DNA of 64,000 bases from Mesorhizobium sp. B2-7-2 (GTDB lineage: Bacteria > Pseudomonadota > Alphaproteobacteria > Rhizobiales > Rhizobiaceae). Below the pieces are notes generated by a model. The model did no database searches. It worked only from the letters and a program-made list of their open reading frames with translations, and was not told where the DNA came from. Shown one piece after another: positions 9,295-17,989 of the stretch (within the stretch, counting starts at the first letter, position 1; each line of letters starts with the position of its first letter). A program made the translations under genes and the position numbers. The DNA lies in NCBI RefSeq assembly GCF_006440775.1, contig NZ_VFTZ01000016.1:92724-156723 (forward strand), in the 5' to 3' direction.

Positions 9295-10638
9295 TCATTT
9301 TTGAAATGGACAGGAGGCGGGCGGCGGACCTGCAGTTTCTGGCTTTGCACGGAACGGTATTGACATCACGAAGTCGGTCTGGACGAAGTCGTCAAATACA
9401 TTATTACGCGTAACCTGCAGATTGGCCGATGGGAAGCCTGGCCACGGAACGAGCGTACCGTCAACAGATTTGGCAAGTACAGCACCATCTGGCACGGGTT
9501 CTTGGTTAGGCAACCCGATCTGAAACAATCCGGTGTTCAGAGGGTTGAAAAATCGCGGTGATGCGGCTTTCTTGTCCCATCCACCGTATGAATGGCAGCT
9601 AATGCACGAGGAGTTTACAAAGCCATTCTCGATATGGGCATCTGAAAGCACAATTGGAGAGCCGGTCGTGTCCACGAAATTGACCTGCGTCCCTCCCAAT
9701 TTATAGTTCTCCCAAACGGTTCCCGCGAGACTGGCTGGCATTTGCGCTGTGTCGGGATACTCCCTTCCAGGTTGGCTGGGGAGCGGCTTTCCAGCGAATA
9801 TCTTGTGATGAAAGGTCGCCCAGAACCAGTTTGGAACGTCTTTCGTGAGGATGTGAAGCGTCTGTAGCCCAAAGACGACTTTCGTTGCTCCTGTTGATTG
9901 TCCAGAGCTGAGCTGCCCATTCTTCACATAGAGTACTATTGAATAGAAATTGTTTGGAACGCCCGACCCAATCTCGGCATCGGTGAATTGCACCCAAGCA
10001 GCTTTGACTTCAATGCTCTCTGGAGGGAAAGTGATCGGTCCGACCGCCTTATCAAGTACCGCCTTAGCGTACCTCGCCAATCCATCTCGACTATACAGAC
10101 AATTCGTACGAATGAAGTCGAACGTCGCTTTGTTCATATATGTCTCGCCGAGACCGCCTACGCTTCCGATATAGACACCCTCTCCTGATGTATTGAACCT
10201 TGCGCTTAATGCGGCTTGTTCATGAAAACCTGGCTGCTGCCCAGGCGCCTGACCAAAAAGATGTCTTTCGTCGTTCGCATCGGTCCAATCGGCCGGGTAA
10301 CTTCCGTCGTCCTTGAATACCTCGCTATCTGCTAACTTCCACGTCTCCCAAACAGAAGTGGTACCTGGCGCTCCAGGACGGCGCGAACAGTCTGGTACTC
10401 CGCGAGATTTAGGGTCTGTCGCGACCGCAGGTTGGACCAACGTAGCGAACAAATCCCAAGCGTGCTTGCTGGGATTATCCATCGCATCGGTGCGTACGGG
10501 CGACGGAGGACAAAAATCGGCGGGTGTCGCAGGCGGCTGCCCTGCGGCCACCGCGGGAGCAAGCGCGCAGTCCCAACCAACAAACAATGACAAGCAAGTC
10601 GCAGCCTGCATCAATCGACGTCCAAGGACGCTGACCAT
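9295..10638 (-). CDS. Exported protein with one heme c motif, unknown function
   Basis: A 447-residue protein with a signal peptide (residues 1-32, ending AVAAG) and a single heme-binding motif, CISCH at 345-349, in the context NSSCISCHSYGGW. The N-terminal 300 residues contain aromatic-rich segments (SVWETWKLADSEVF, PNWFWATFHHK) and several cysteines that may form disulfides. I do not recognise a catalytic family. The WETWK and WENYK segments recall di-heme and mono-heme proteins often annotated only as cytochrome c family. A good ribosome site (GGGAG) precedes the ATG. It is first in a two-gene transcript with the small cytochrome c and divergent from the trypsin-like protease. Confidence 0.8.
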   Translation of the reverse strand: MVSVLGRRLMQAATCLSLFVGWDCALAPAVAAGQPPATPADFCPPSPVRTDAMDNPSKHAWDLFATLVQPAVATDPKSRGVPDCSRRPGAPGTTSVWETWKLADSEVFKDDGSYPADWTDANDERHLFGQAPGQQPGFHEQAALSARFNTSGEGVYIGSVGGLGETYMNKATFDFIRTNCLYSRDGLARYAKAVLDKAVGPITFPPESIEVKAAWVQFTDAEIGSGVPNNFYSIVLYVKNGQLSSGQSTGATKVVFGLQTLHILTKDVPNWFWATFHHKIFAGKPLPSQPGREYPDTAQMPASLAGTVWENYKLGGTQVNFVDTTGSPIVLSDAHIENGFVNSSCISCHSYGGWDKKAASPRFFNPLNTGLFQIGLPNQEPVPDGAVLAKSVDGTLVPWPGFPSANLQVTRNNVFDDFVQTDFVMSIPFRAKPETAGPPPASCPFQK

Positions 10639-10849
10639 AGCACTCTCCCGAAGTATTAAGTCTTGTCAGTAAAGCGCGCTGCCAAGAGCTTCCATGACCT
10701 GGAACATTAAATGGGCAACAATATATAATGCCGGACTAGACGCCAAAGCCAAAAGCGCCCCCCCTGCGGTATGACCATATCCCTCAGAGTCGATTGACGC
10801 AATACCGCTTGCACGCGACGACAAAAAGATTAATTGTCAGGGCAGAGAC

Positions 10850-10855
10850 TATAAT
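10850..10855 (+). promoter_or_regulatory. Possible -10 element (TATAAT)
   Basis: A perfect TATAAT lies about 105 nt before the protease ATG in the AT-richer divergent intergenic region. The -35 region is weak (TTAATT or TTGTCA at poor spacing), so this is a tentative call. Confidence 0.3.
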
Positions 10856-10960
10856 ACAGGCACGTGCGTTCGCGACGGGCATACGTACACTTATTAACTG
10901 AGGAGAAGGGCAAGCACGTCACACCTGCGAGAGAGGCACATAACCTTGGGAGGGATTGGA

Positions 10961-11863
10961 ATGCAGGTATTTGCTGGATTGGCTGCGATTGGCTTTTTTG
11001 TGATAGAGGTACTGTCAGTCACGCCTGCAGCGGCGGGAGGACTGGGGAATATCGAGCGCCTCCAGAACGAGGTGCAAGACATCGTGAAGCGGGCGAAACT
11101 GCCCGACGCCGATCAGAAGTTGATACTCAATTCGATTCGTGTGGACCCTCGCATCGTTGGCGGCGAGGCGGTGGATTTCAAGCAAAATGAGTGGCAGGTT
11201 GGGCTTGTAAGGGCGGTCGCCCCCGATCCACAACGGTTCCTGTTTTGCGGCGGGTCGCTTGTGGCGCCAGGCTGGGTCCTAACGGCGGCGCACTGCGTCG
11301 ACAACTTCATCGTGAACAAGAACCCAGCCGCGCTAGACGTCGTCGATGGCACGAGTTTCCTGCCTGCTGGCGGCGAGCGTCTCAAGGTAACCAACATCAT
11401 CATCCATCCGAAATGGGACTCGCAGCTTAACGAGTACGATTTCGCACTACTTCAGTTGGCGCGGGACGCGAGGATGGGCCGACCGATTGCGCTGATCCCA
11501 GAGGGTTCAAGTTACCACGGGACGGCCTACGTTACGGGTTGGGGAGCGATCTTCCAAGGCGGAAATACGACGACCGACCTGCTCGGTGCAACCGTGCCCA
11601 TAGTGCCGAATGATGCGTGCAATGCGAAGGACAGTTACAACGGACGAATTACCTCGGCGATGATATGCGCTGGCAAGGAGGACGGCGGCGTCGATTCTTG
11701 TCAAGGCGATAGCGGAGGGCCACTAAGTGCCGTTGTAGACGGGAAGCGCCAGCTCGTCGGCGTTGTGAGCTGGGGCGAGGGTTGCGCCAAACGCCTGAAA
11801 TATGGCGTCTACGCCAACGTCGCGGTTGCAACCGTGTGGATAGCCAACACGCTGGCGCGCTGA
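10961..11863 (+). CDS. Exported trypsin-like serine protease (S1 family)
   Basis: A 300-residue S1 peptidase. An in-frame TTG exists 15 nt upstream, but the ATG at 10961 follows a GGGAGGGA ribosome site and opens a signal peptide (residues 1-25). Next comes a ~38-residue propeptide, then the zymogen activation site R64-IVGG. The catalytic triad is His111 (LTAAHC), Asp160 (YDFALL) and Ser251 (GDSGGP). Asp245 in DSCQGDSGG sits where trypsin has its specificity Asp189, so cleavage after Arg or Lys is expected. Cysteine pairs match the chymotrypsin fold. This eukaryote-like secreted form is uncommon in alphaproteobacteria. It lies between the two cytochrome operons, divergent from one and convergent with the other. 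It may process cluster proteins such as the tyrosinase, which is inference. Confidence 0.93.
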   Translation: MQVFAGLAAIGFFVIEVLSVTPAAAGGLGNIERLQNEVQDIVKRAKLPDADQKLILNSIRVDPRIVGGEAVDFKQNEWQVGLVRAVAPDPQRFLFCGGSLVAPGWVLTAAHCVDNFIVNKNPAALDVVDGTSFLPAGGERLKVTNIIIHPKWDSQLNEYDFALLQLARDARMGRPIALIPEGSSYHGTAYVTGWGAIFQGGNTTTDLLGATVPIVPNDACNAKDSYNGRITSAMICAGKEDGGVDSCQGDSGGPLSAVVDGKRQLVGVVSWGEGCAKRLKYGVYANVAVATVWIANTLAR

Positions 11864-11918
11864 GCTATTAGTCCGGGCTTGAAGCGAGTGACTCCGTTGA
11901 CGGGACTATTCGGTTGTC

Positions 11919-11947
11919 ACCTTGCCCGTTGATTTTAGGGGCAAGGT
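11919..11947. terminator. Inverted repeat between convergent genes, possible bidirectional terminator
   Basis: ACCTTGCCC (11919-11927) and GGGCAAGGT (11939-11947) form a perfect 9-bp stem with an 11-nt loop, between the end of the protease gene and the end of the helical-repeat gene. There is no long T run, so termination is inferred from position. The rest of 11864-12059 shows nothing. Confidence 0.45.
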
Positions 11948-12059
11948 CAGGTGTTGCGAACGTTGGTCCGCCTAGCGCAGGACCGAGTCCGGTCTACGGC
12001 TTTGCAGCTGGATCGAGAACAAGAACAAACGCGGTTAGGAGGATCATGCAAGCCGACCG

Positions 12060-13109
12060 CTATTGGAGCGGACGGCCTTTGTTGAACATTTGGTTAAGCT
12101 CCTGAAGCGGAGGCGCATTGAGGTTTGATCGGGTTAGCGCGTCGGTTTCCTGTGCTGCCTTCAACTTGTTTTGTAGCGCTCTTTTGAGCGCCGCCCATTG
12201 CGCGGCATCGAGCTTCCCAGCCGATTCCGCGCTTTGGGCATAGTTTCGCACCGCCGCTGCATAGACGAGCGACGGTGTGTTCGGATCGGTGGCGACGGTG
12301 AGTGCGTAGGACGTGAATGTCGGATCATATTGACCAAGCACTTGAGCCGCCGCGGCTCGAAGAGCGGGCTCCGCCTGGTCGTTGAGAAAAATCTTGTTGC
12401 GAATCAAAGGTCGGTCTCCTGGAATTGAGCCAAGAACCGCCACGGCAGCCAGTCGCGCTTCCGCGGGCCCCTTATCCAGAAAATCCAAAAGGCAGGCACG
12501 CGAACGCGCCTCAGGTGCTTGCGTGCAAAGTTCGGCCGCTTGCTTTGGTGTGACCGCTCCATTGGCTAGGGCCTCCGCCAGCAAGGGCGAGGCTTCCTCC
12601 GCGGAGGACCTCACCAGCGTCTTTAAGGCGAGCATACCTGCCTCGGATCGACTTTGGCGAGTTGCCAGCCTCAATGCGTCGAGCGCCACCTTGTGCTGGT
12701 TTTGAACGTAGCTTCCCCATATTGTGCCCGGGTGCATCGCGGGGTCGTGATTGCCGGCGTCGTGACCGGCCATGACGACCGAGTTAGCCAAGATTCCGAC
12801 TGCGGATTTTCGCACGTCTTCGACGGGATCCGTTACCAACTCCGCAGCGACGGGCAGAGCCGCGTCTTCGGAAATCAACGCAAGACCTTCGAGCGCCTTG
12901 CTGCGTGTTCCTGGATCAAAATTCGTGTTTGCGGCGGTGACGCGCAGTCTTTCGATCTCGCCTGCGTTCTCCAGGAGATACGCCCTGACACGCGGATCGG
13001 GATTGGGGGGCTGGCCCAACTGGGCCAGGCACGGCGCAGCCAAAAGCCAAGCGCTAACCAAGGCGGAAACGAAGATGCGGCTGTTATTGTTGCCACCCAT
13101 GTAGGTCAT
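12060..13109 (-). CDS. Exported HEAT-like helical-repeat protein, coupled to tyrosinase
   Basis: A 349-residue protein. I chose the ATG at 13109, which overlaps the tyrosinase stop by 4 nt (ATGA) and yields a signal peptide (residues 1-29, ending CLAQ); longer starts would run deep into the tyrosinase gene. The mature part is a series of Ala/Leu-rich helix pairs (KALEGLALISEDAALPVAAEL, DVRKSAVGILAN, LRAAAAQVLGQYD) typical of HEAT/PBS-like scaffolds. No catalytic motif is visible. A His/Asp-containing insert (AGHDAGNHDPAMHPG) near residue 115 could bind metal. Coupled translation with a copper enzyme suggests a binding partner or a chaperone for copper loading. Both ideas are inference. Confidence 0.8.
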   Translation of the reverse strand: MTYMGGNNNSRIFVSALVSAWLLAAPCLAQLGQPPNPDPRVRAYLLENAGEIERLRVTAANTNFDPGTRSKALEGLALISEDAALPVAAELVTDPVEDVRKSAVGILANSVVMAGHDAGNHDPAMHPGTIWGSYVQNQHKVALDALRLATRQSRSEAGMLALKTLVRSSAEEASPLLAEALANGAVTPKQAAELCTQAPEARSRACLLDFLDKGPAEARLAAVAVLGSIPGDRPLIRNKIFLNDQAEPALRAAAAQVLGQYDPTFTSYALTVATDPNTPSLVYAAAVRNYAQSAESAGKLDAAQWAALKRALQNKLKAAQETDALTRSNLNAPPLQELNQMFNKGRPLQ

Positions 13110-14455
13110 TTGAGAGGCCGTCCGAGATAGTCGATGTCGTCGTAGCAATATCCCAGCGCCGAGGAGGCCTGTTCGGATCCTAGGTAATCTAGCATTCTTG
13201 CTGGCGTGAGCGAAGCGGCCTCGGACTTTGAACTTATTCCGGGCATCTGATGCGACGTGGAAGGCCATCCCGATGCTTCTGCGGGATCTGGGTATCCCCA
13301 AGGCCACATCGGATCGTCGGCGTAGGTGCCCTTCCTGTATATGCCCGCATCTGGCCCGGTTCCTGGATATTTCCCCAGGGCTGAGTACGCGTCCTCATCA
13401 TTCCCGCTGAACCGGGAATAGGTGGCCTGCCAGTGTGCCCAAACCCTATCCACGTTGGCATGCAGCAGGAAGAAGAGTGGGTCGGCGGGCGAGTCGGCCG
13501 TGGCAAGCCAGCCGCCCAGGTTTCGATGCACACCGCTATGGAAACTACTCTCGATTTGGCTATGGAATATCACGAACGCGCGGTGGAAGTTCGCCGGTAC
13601 GGCTGGATCAAGGACGCCTTGGCTTGGCGCCACAGCTGGGTCTCGAATCAGCCGACCCATTTGTGGATCGATCCAGTCGCCTAGACCTGGCCCGCTGACG
13701 AACGGCACACCTGGCACAGTCGCTCCCATGAAATCATCGGAAAAAACATGGTCCGCAGGCTCATCGAAGCGCCAATATGGAATGGTCACACGCGGGTCGA
13801 CCTGCTGGAGGCGACGTTCAAGATCAAGGAGTAGCGCTCGGTGCCATGGCAAAAAAAGTGGCGACCTGTGAATTTCAAGCTGATTGGCCGCTTCATGGAT
13901 GCGAACGAACGGTTCGTAATCCGACGACGCGGCGCTGTTTTGGATATCGTGAAGCTTCTTCAAAGCGTCCAGAAAAATTTGGACTTCAAATCTCGTCAAC
14001 GACTCCGCGTTTTTTCGCACCCGCACCATCACGTCCACCGATCCAAGCTCCAGGCCTAGGTCATCAAGCGCGATCACGCGCACGTCTTTGGCGCCAGTGG
14101 AGGCCTTCGTCCCCATGATCCAGAACGACGCCCATGCCCCATTCGAGGGAAGGGGCAGACTGAGAGTGGAGGAAGGAGAGTAAGACTTCTTGTCGAGGAC
14201 TTCGGCTCCGTTTAGCTGGAAGGCCACATTGCCGCTGCTGTCGGTAGAGACAGCAGAGAGGGTTAGATGTTGTTGCGCTGTCGACGACTTGCTTAAGAGT
14301 CGAGCTCGCGAGAGAACAGGAGTCCAGCAAATATAAGGACTGCTATCGTGGGCGCCGTCGCCGATTTGTATTTCGACCGACTGAGCCGTTGATCGACCGA
14401 CGGCGGCAATCGAGATGAGGACGCACCAGAATATTAGGCCGAGAAGAATTCGCAT
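13106..14455 (-). CDS. Exported tyrosinase family type-3 copper enzyme
   Basis: A 449-residue protein with a signal peptide (residues 1-25, ending STAQ), a ~120-residue beta-rich N-terminal domain, and a tyrosinase/hemocyanin-type di-copper domain. CuA ligands are probably His187 (RIHEA), His196 (EIHRSP) and His205 (LPWHRALL). CuB ligands are probably His306 and His310 (SFHSGVHRN) and His332 (FLLHANVDRVW). The family oxidises mono- or diphenols to quinones with O2. The substrate here is unknown, and some relatives act on peptides. Unlike most bacterial tyrosinases it is predicted to be exported by the Sec route and lies among heme proteins. It sits 33 nt after the unknown 399-residue gene and overlaps the HEAT-like gene, so the four genes 17819-12060 form one likely operon. 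Confidence 0.9.
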   Translation of the reverse strand: MRILLGLIFWCVLISIAAVGRSTAQSVEIQIGDGAHDSSPYICWTPVLSRARLLSKSSTAQQHLTLSAVSTDSSGNVAFQLNGAEVLDKKSYSPSSTLSLPLPSNGAWASFWIMGTKASTGAKDVRVIALDDLGLELGSVDVMVRVRKNAESLTRFEVQIFLDALKKLHDIQNSAASSDYEPFVRIHEAANQLEIHRSPLFLPWHRALLLDLERRLQQVDPRVTIPYWRFDEPADHVFSDDFMGATVPGVPFVSGPGLGDWIDPQMGRLIRDPAVAPSQGVLDPAVPANFHRAFVIFHSQIESSFHSGVHRNLGGWLATADSPADPLFFLLHANVDRVWAHWQATYSRFSGNDEDAYSALGKYPGTGPDAGIYRKGTYADDPMWPWGYPDPAEASGWPSTSHQMPGISSKSEAASLTPARMLDYLGSEQASSALGYCYDDIDYLGRPLK

Positions 14456-14488
14456 TGCACCCTTGCGATTGGATTGCCACCGTCGAAA

Positions 14489-15688
14489 TCATTGCCCTGG
14501 CGCCGTCACTCGCACAACAGTCTCGGCCCCACCGTCGGCGGGCGCATTGAAAAATGTAAGGGTGGCGTCCGCAGTCGTGGGAGGCTTATCGGAAACGAAC
14601 GAAAAGTTATAGGCCGAACCCCAGCGAACCGCGTTTGCGTTGGTGTCTTCGGAAGATTTGCGCGTTGACCAGATTATCTGGTTGCCTTGAATGCGGCTGT
14701 CCCAGGCGTCGTTCGACCATATCTCCCCATTCGAATGTGGAGCTTTGAATGAAGCGCTGCTCTGGTCAATCTGCTGCTCAGGCACTGCAAATGCCTGGAC
14801 AGCGAGATCGCTGTTCATATTGTACACGGAATAATCGTACCGGAACTTCCCACCGGCGAGGGGCTGGGCCTTGGAGCCTACTAGGATATACGTCTTCACC
14901 CCGTTCTCATCAAGATCGACCTCGGAGAGCTGCGCCCCGTACTCTTTCCAGGCGAACAGAGCCGGCTGCATCCGCACCTCCGGGCTTTCGTTTCGCAACA
15001 CCCACGCTCCAGATCTTAAGATCGGTTTGACTTCCCTATAGGTCACATTGTTACGTGCGTTACCGGCTGTCGCATCGTCGGCGGTGATGTACTGGGCCTC
15101 CACGAAATACCGCGCGCCTGGCGTGAGCAGGTCAGCTTCGTCGACGAGCAAGATCCGTTCCGCTGGATCGCTTGGGGGATAGCCGGTCAGATCTTGTGCT
15201 TTGGATCCGTCAAATTCAACTTTTGCAGAATTGGTTATTCTGCTCCGAGGCCCAAGATTACGGGGATCTGAATTGAGATCCTCAGTATACAGGTCGGAGC
15301 AACCGGGACGCAACTGGCTTCCCCCGGCCCCAGCCTGGCAGGTGCGATGCATTTCCGGTATGCCACCGCAATCGTTCTGATTCGTCGCGTAGAATCCGTG
15401 CTTGACCCAAGATTTCGCCAATTGCTCCATCCTTCCATCTGCCAAGCGATAAAAGTTGAGGGTGATGGCTGGATGATGTGTGTCCGGAAGGCGCTGCCAA
15501 TTGAGTGGCGAATCCCCAATATTGCAGGAATTGGTTGAAGCCGTGAGACCGATCTTCGATCCGAGCCGGCTGTCTTCCCGAGCGTCGTCGATGAATCCCA
15601 CGATCACATCCGGCCCTGTCGCGGCCGCTTTGAGGTTGCTCGACAGCAGCGAAACGACGACAACCGCGATCCCATATGCTATACGCAT
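14489..15688 (-). CDS. Exported conserved protein of unknown function (399 aa)
   Basis: The protein has a signal peptide (residues 1-22, ending LKAAA) and then a Cys-rich first half: STNSCNIG, LNFYRLADGRMEQLAKSW, a VKHGF segment, NDCGG, HRTCQAG and PGCSDLY. The ordered cysteines suggest an extracytoplasmic disulfide-stabilised domain. The pattern TNSCNIG followed by NWxR, HPxxxxNFYRL and SWVKHGF recalls a family of uncharacterised secreted proteins that I have seen only as hypothetical in other bacteria. No enzyme motif is evident. It lies 16 nt after the two-heme protein gene and 33 nt before the tyrosinase gene, which places it firmly in the operon. Its role is unknown. Confidence 0.8.
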   Translation of the reverse strand: MRIAYGIAVVVVSLLSSNLKAAATGPDVIVGFIDDAREDSRLGSKIGLTASTNSCNIGDSPLNWQRLPDTHHPAITLNFYRLADGRMEQLAKSWVKHGFYATNQNDCGGIPEMHRTCQAGAGGSQLRPGCSDLYTEDLNSDPRNLGPRSRITNSAKVEFDGSKAQDLTGYPPSDPAERILLVDEADLLTPGARYFVEAQYITADDATAGNARNNVTYREVKPILRSGAWVLRNESPEVRMQPALFAWKEYGAQLSEVDLDENGVKTYILVGSKAQPLAGGKFRYDYSVYNMNSDLAVQAFAVPEQQIDQSSASFKAPHSNGEIWSNDAWDSRIQGNQIIWSTRKSSEDTNANAVRWGSAYNFSFVSDKPPTTADATLTFFNAPADGGAETVVRVTAPGQ

Positions 15689-15704
15689 GACTTACTCCCG
15701 TGGG

Positions 15705-17819
15705 CTATTTAATATCGACTTTTAGCAGATGGTCAGCGGCGCTGACGCGCTCCCCGCCCTGATCGAAACCAAATCGCTTGGCAGCGACACGAATGAGGTA
15801 CCGCTTGTTCAGCGATGCCGGAAAATACAATCTGTATTGCCTTGGTGTCAGCGTAGGGGCGGGGTTGATCCAGCGCATATGCCCCTGGAAAGACATGTCG
15901 CGGAGTACGAATATTGTCCCATCCGTGAAGACACCCCCTCCCAGGTCGCTAAACCCTAACGCCTTGGTCTGCTCGATGCTTGGAAAGTCACCACTAGCCG
16001 GCTCCGCACCATCAGAGGGTATACCGACCTCGTGTATCGCTACGTTAAAGCGTACATCATCGCGCTCAGGGACTCCGCCGAATGAATTGATATACGTCCA
16101 GTCAAGCCGGATGCGCTTTGGCGACAATTCCGAGGAACCGTCGGGATTGTCTTCAATGCCCACTGCGAAATTTTGAGGACCTGATGGATCTCCGATCCTC
16201 GTCGCCTCATCCATCGTGGACTCGGGAGTTGGAGCATCGGTGTAGGTTTTGAGGGAGCGCGAATCTCCATCAGCGTTCTCGATAACCGCGCGAAGCTTAT
16301 CCCAATCAGCATCCGAGATGGGAGCAGGTTGAGGGTCGGAAACGTCATTGCCTTGCGGTTCCGCGTACATCCACGGATGAATTTTACCTGCGCCGGTCCG
16401 AAGTGCCCAGTCGGTGCGGAAACTGTTTTCCAACCCGCTGTCTCCGGCAATAGAACCGAGGCGTCCTACTGCATCCGATGCAAAGCGTCCGGTGCCGTTG
16501 TTGGTGAGTCCATGGCATGAGGTACAATTTCGTGCTGGATCTACAATCGTGAGGTCGCCATCGAGCGTGCCCCTGTGAGCTGCGGTATAGTCCGTCCCAA
16601 CCACTCGGTAGGGGGTCTTCGAGTTCCGGGTACGCTCGGGGAGCAGATCGCCAAGGCTGAACGCCGCGGCCTCATCTTTGTCGCGATAACCCACGCGCGC
16701 TTGCTTGATATAGGGGGTAATGATCCTGGGTTCTTTGTTATCGTGGCACGCGGCGCAGTCGACCCTGAAAGTCGCGTCGTATGTCTTGGATGCCAGAGTC
16801 CGACCAGCAGTGTCGTTGTATCCGCCTCCTCCTGGTGCCACAGTAGGCGTACTCCAATCGAACTTTATTCCTTCATAGCTTCCGTCGAAGAACGCCAATT
16901 CCCCGCTCACCTGGTTGAAGCCGATGTAACCAAGCAGCGCATAGGAGTTGTCGTTCTCACTCCAATATTTCTCTGGTCTTAGAATCTCCGGGCCGTGGGT
17001 TTTCCTCGCAAGTGCGATCCATTCGACGTTTCCTTTTTCGATCCTAGAGAGTCTCGAAGCGGTACCGCATGGTGTTACACCGCCTGCCAGAGACGGCTTG
17101 TCGCATTTGTCGATGGTCGCCGTCCAATTTACAAACACACCGTTCTTGTCGCGATGCTCGTATTCGAGCGGAGAGCCAGATTTGGAACTGTTCGGCTTTA
17201 GTTCCGCTCGATTGCCGTCCACCTCCACATACGTGGCCCGCGTTTCGATAACTGACCCGTCAGAGCGGACAAATCGGCCAAGCGTGGTAACGTCGAACGG
17301 CGGGATCGGTCCGAAGACAGCTCTGACTTCATCGGCGTAGCGGAGGTTAATGTCTGTTTCTTTCGAAGCAGGTGCCCAAAAGATATTGCCGTTCCACCGA
17401 TTAACCTTGGATGAGAAGTAGTCTCCTCTGCCCAAAAAATCCGGCGCCGCGTTGAGAGGTCGACTTGACGACCCTACCGCTAAGCGAAATTGATCAGTTA
17501 TTTGTCCAAGTTTTTGATGTTGTTCCAGGAAAATTGAAAGCTGGTTGACGTACTCTAAGGTGCGAGAATCTCCCTCTGGCAACTGCGACATCGGTCTAGC
17601 AAACGGATATCGGGGCGCCTTTAAAAGTTCCCCCTCATTGATGAGAGCTTGGCTATTGGTCCGTTCGAGCGCGGCGGCGTCGAGATGTCGGATCAGATCG
17701 GGCGCGGTTTGCCGGACAAAATCGGCGAACGACTTCGGCCGCATCAGTTTCGCGTCTTGGGCCAGGGCACAGGAACCCGCCGCTGCAAAGGCAATCAGAC
17801 TGCAAAGCAAGAGGCGCAT
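15705..17819 (-). CDS. Exported protein with two heme c motifs, first gene of tyrosinase operon
   Basis: A 704-residue protein with a signal peptide (residues 1-20, ending CALAQ). Two covalent heme sites are visible: CAACH at 355-359 (FRVDCAACHD) and CTSCH at 432-436 (PARNCTSCHG). A large N-terminal region of about 350 residues and a ~250-residue C-terminal region lack motifs I know; the latter is beta-rich with YRLYFPASLNKRYLIRVAAKRFG near the end. Two hemes spaced ~75 residues apart recall the c-type domains of di-heme oxidases, but the MauG or peroxidase signature is not evident. It is the most upstream gene of the cluster that runs down to the HEAT-like gene, and probably transfers electrons in the periplasm. 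A G-rich tract precedes the ATG. Confidence 0.8.
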   Translation of the reverse strand: MRLLLCSLIAFAAAGSCALAQDAKLMRPKSFADFVRQTAPDLIRHLDAAALERTNSQALINEGELLKAPRYPFARPMSQLPEGDSRTLEYVNQLSIFLEQHQKLGQITDQFRLAVGSSSRPLNAAPDFLGRGDYFSSKVNRWNGNIFWAPASKETDINLRYADEVRAVFGPIPPFDVTTLGRFVRSDGSVIETRATYVEVDGNRAELKPNSSKSGSPLEYEHRDKNGVFVNWTATIDKCDKPSLAGGVTPCGTASRLSRIEKGNVEWIALARKTHGPEILRPEKYWSENDNSYALLGYIGFNQVSGELAFFDGSYEGIKFDWSTPTVAPGGGGYNDTAGRTLASKTYDATFRVDCAACHDNKEPRIITPYIKQARVGYRDKDEAAAFSLGDLLPERTRNSKTPYRVVGTDYTAAHRGTLDGDLTIVDPARNCTSCHGLTNNGTGRFASDAVGRLGSIAGDSGLENSFRTDWALRTGAGKIHPWMYAEPQGNDVSDPQPAPISDADWDKLRAVIENADGDSRSLKTYTDAPTPESTMDEATRIGDPSGPQNFAVGIEDNPDGSSELSPKRIRLDWTYINSFGGVPERDDVRFNVAIHEVGIPSDGAEPASGDFPSIEQTKALGFSDLGGGVFTDGTIFVLRDMSFQGHMRWINPAPTLTPRQYRLYFPASLNKRYLIRVAAKRFGFDQGGERVSAADHLLKVDIK

Positions 17820-17989
17820 GAACTCGACCCCCCCGATCGCGTCATGTATAATTGCACGAGTATACCTGGTTTAGCAATCAGAGATATGCATCCTCCCGGT
17901 CAATGTCCTGTAGCAGTGCTGGACGAGATACTTACGCGCTGTTTTTAGTGCACAAGAGCGGCTGCGCCGGGAAGGTAAGTCCAAATGCT

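Noticed and set aside
11914..12105. Small plus-strand ORF in the convergent intergenic region
   Set aside because: It starts within the terminator-like inverted repeat, has no ribosome site and resembles nothing.
13110..13307. Longer N-terminus for the HEAT-like protein
   Set aside because: It would overlap the tyrosinase by 200 nt and bury the signal peptide; the ATGA junction gives a better start.
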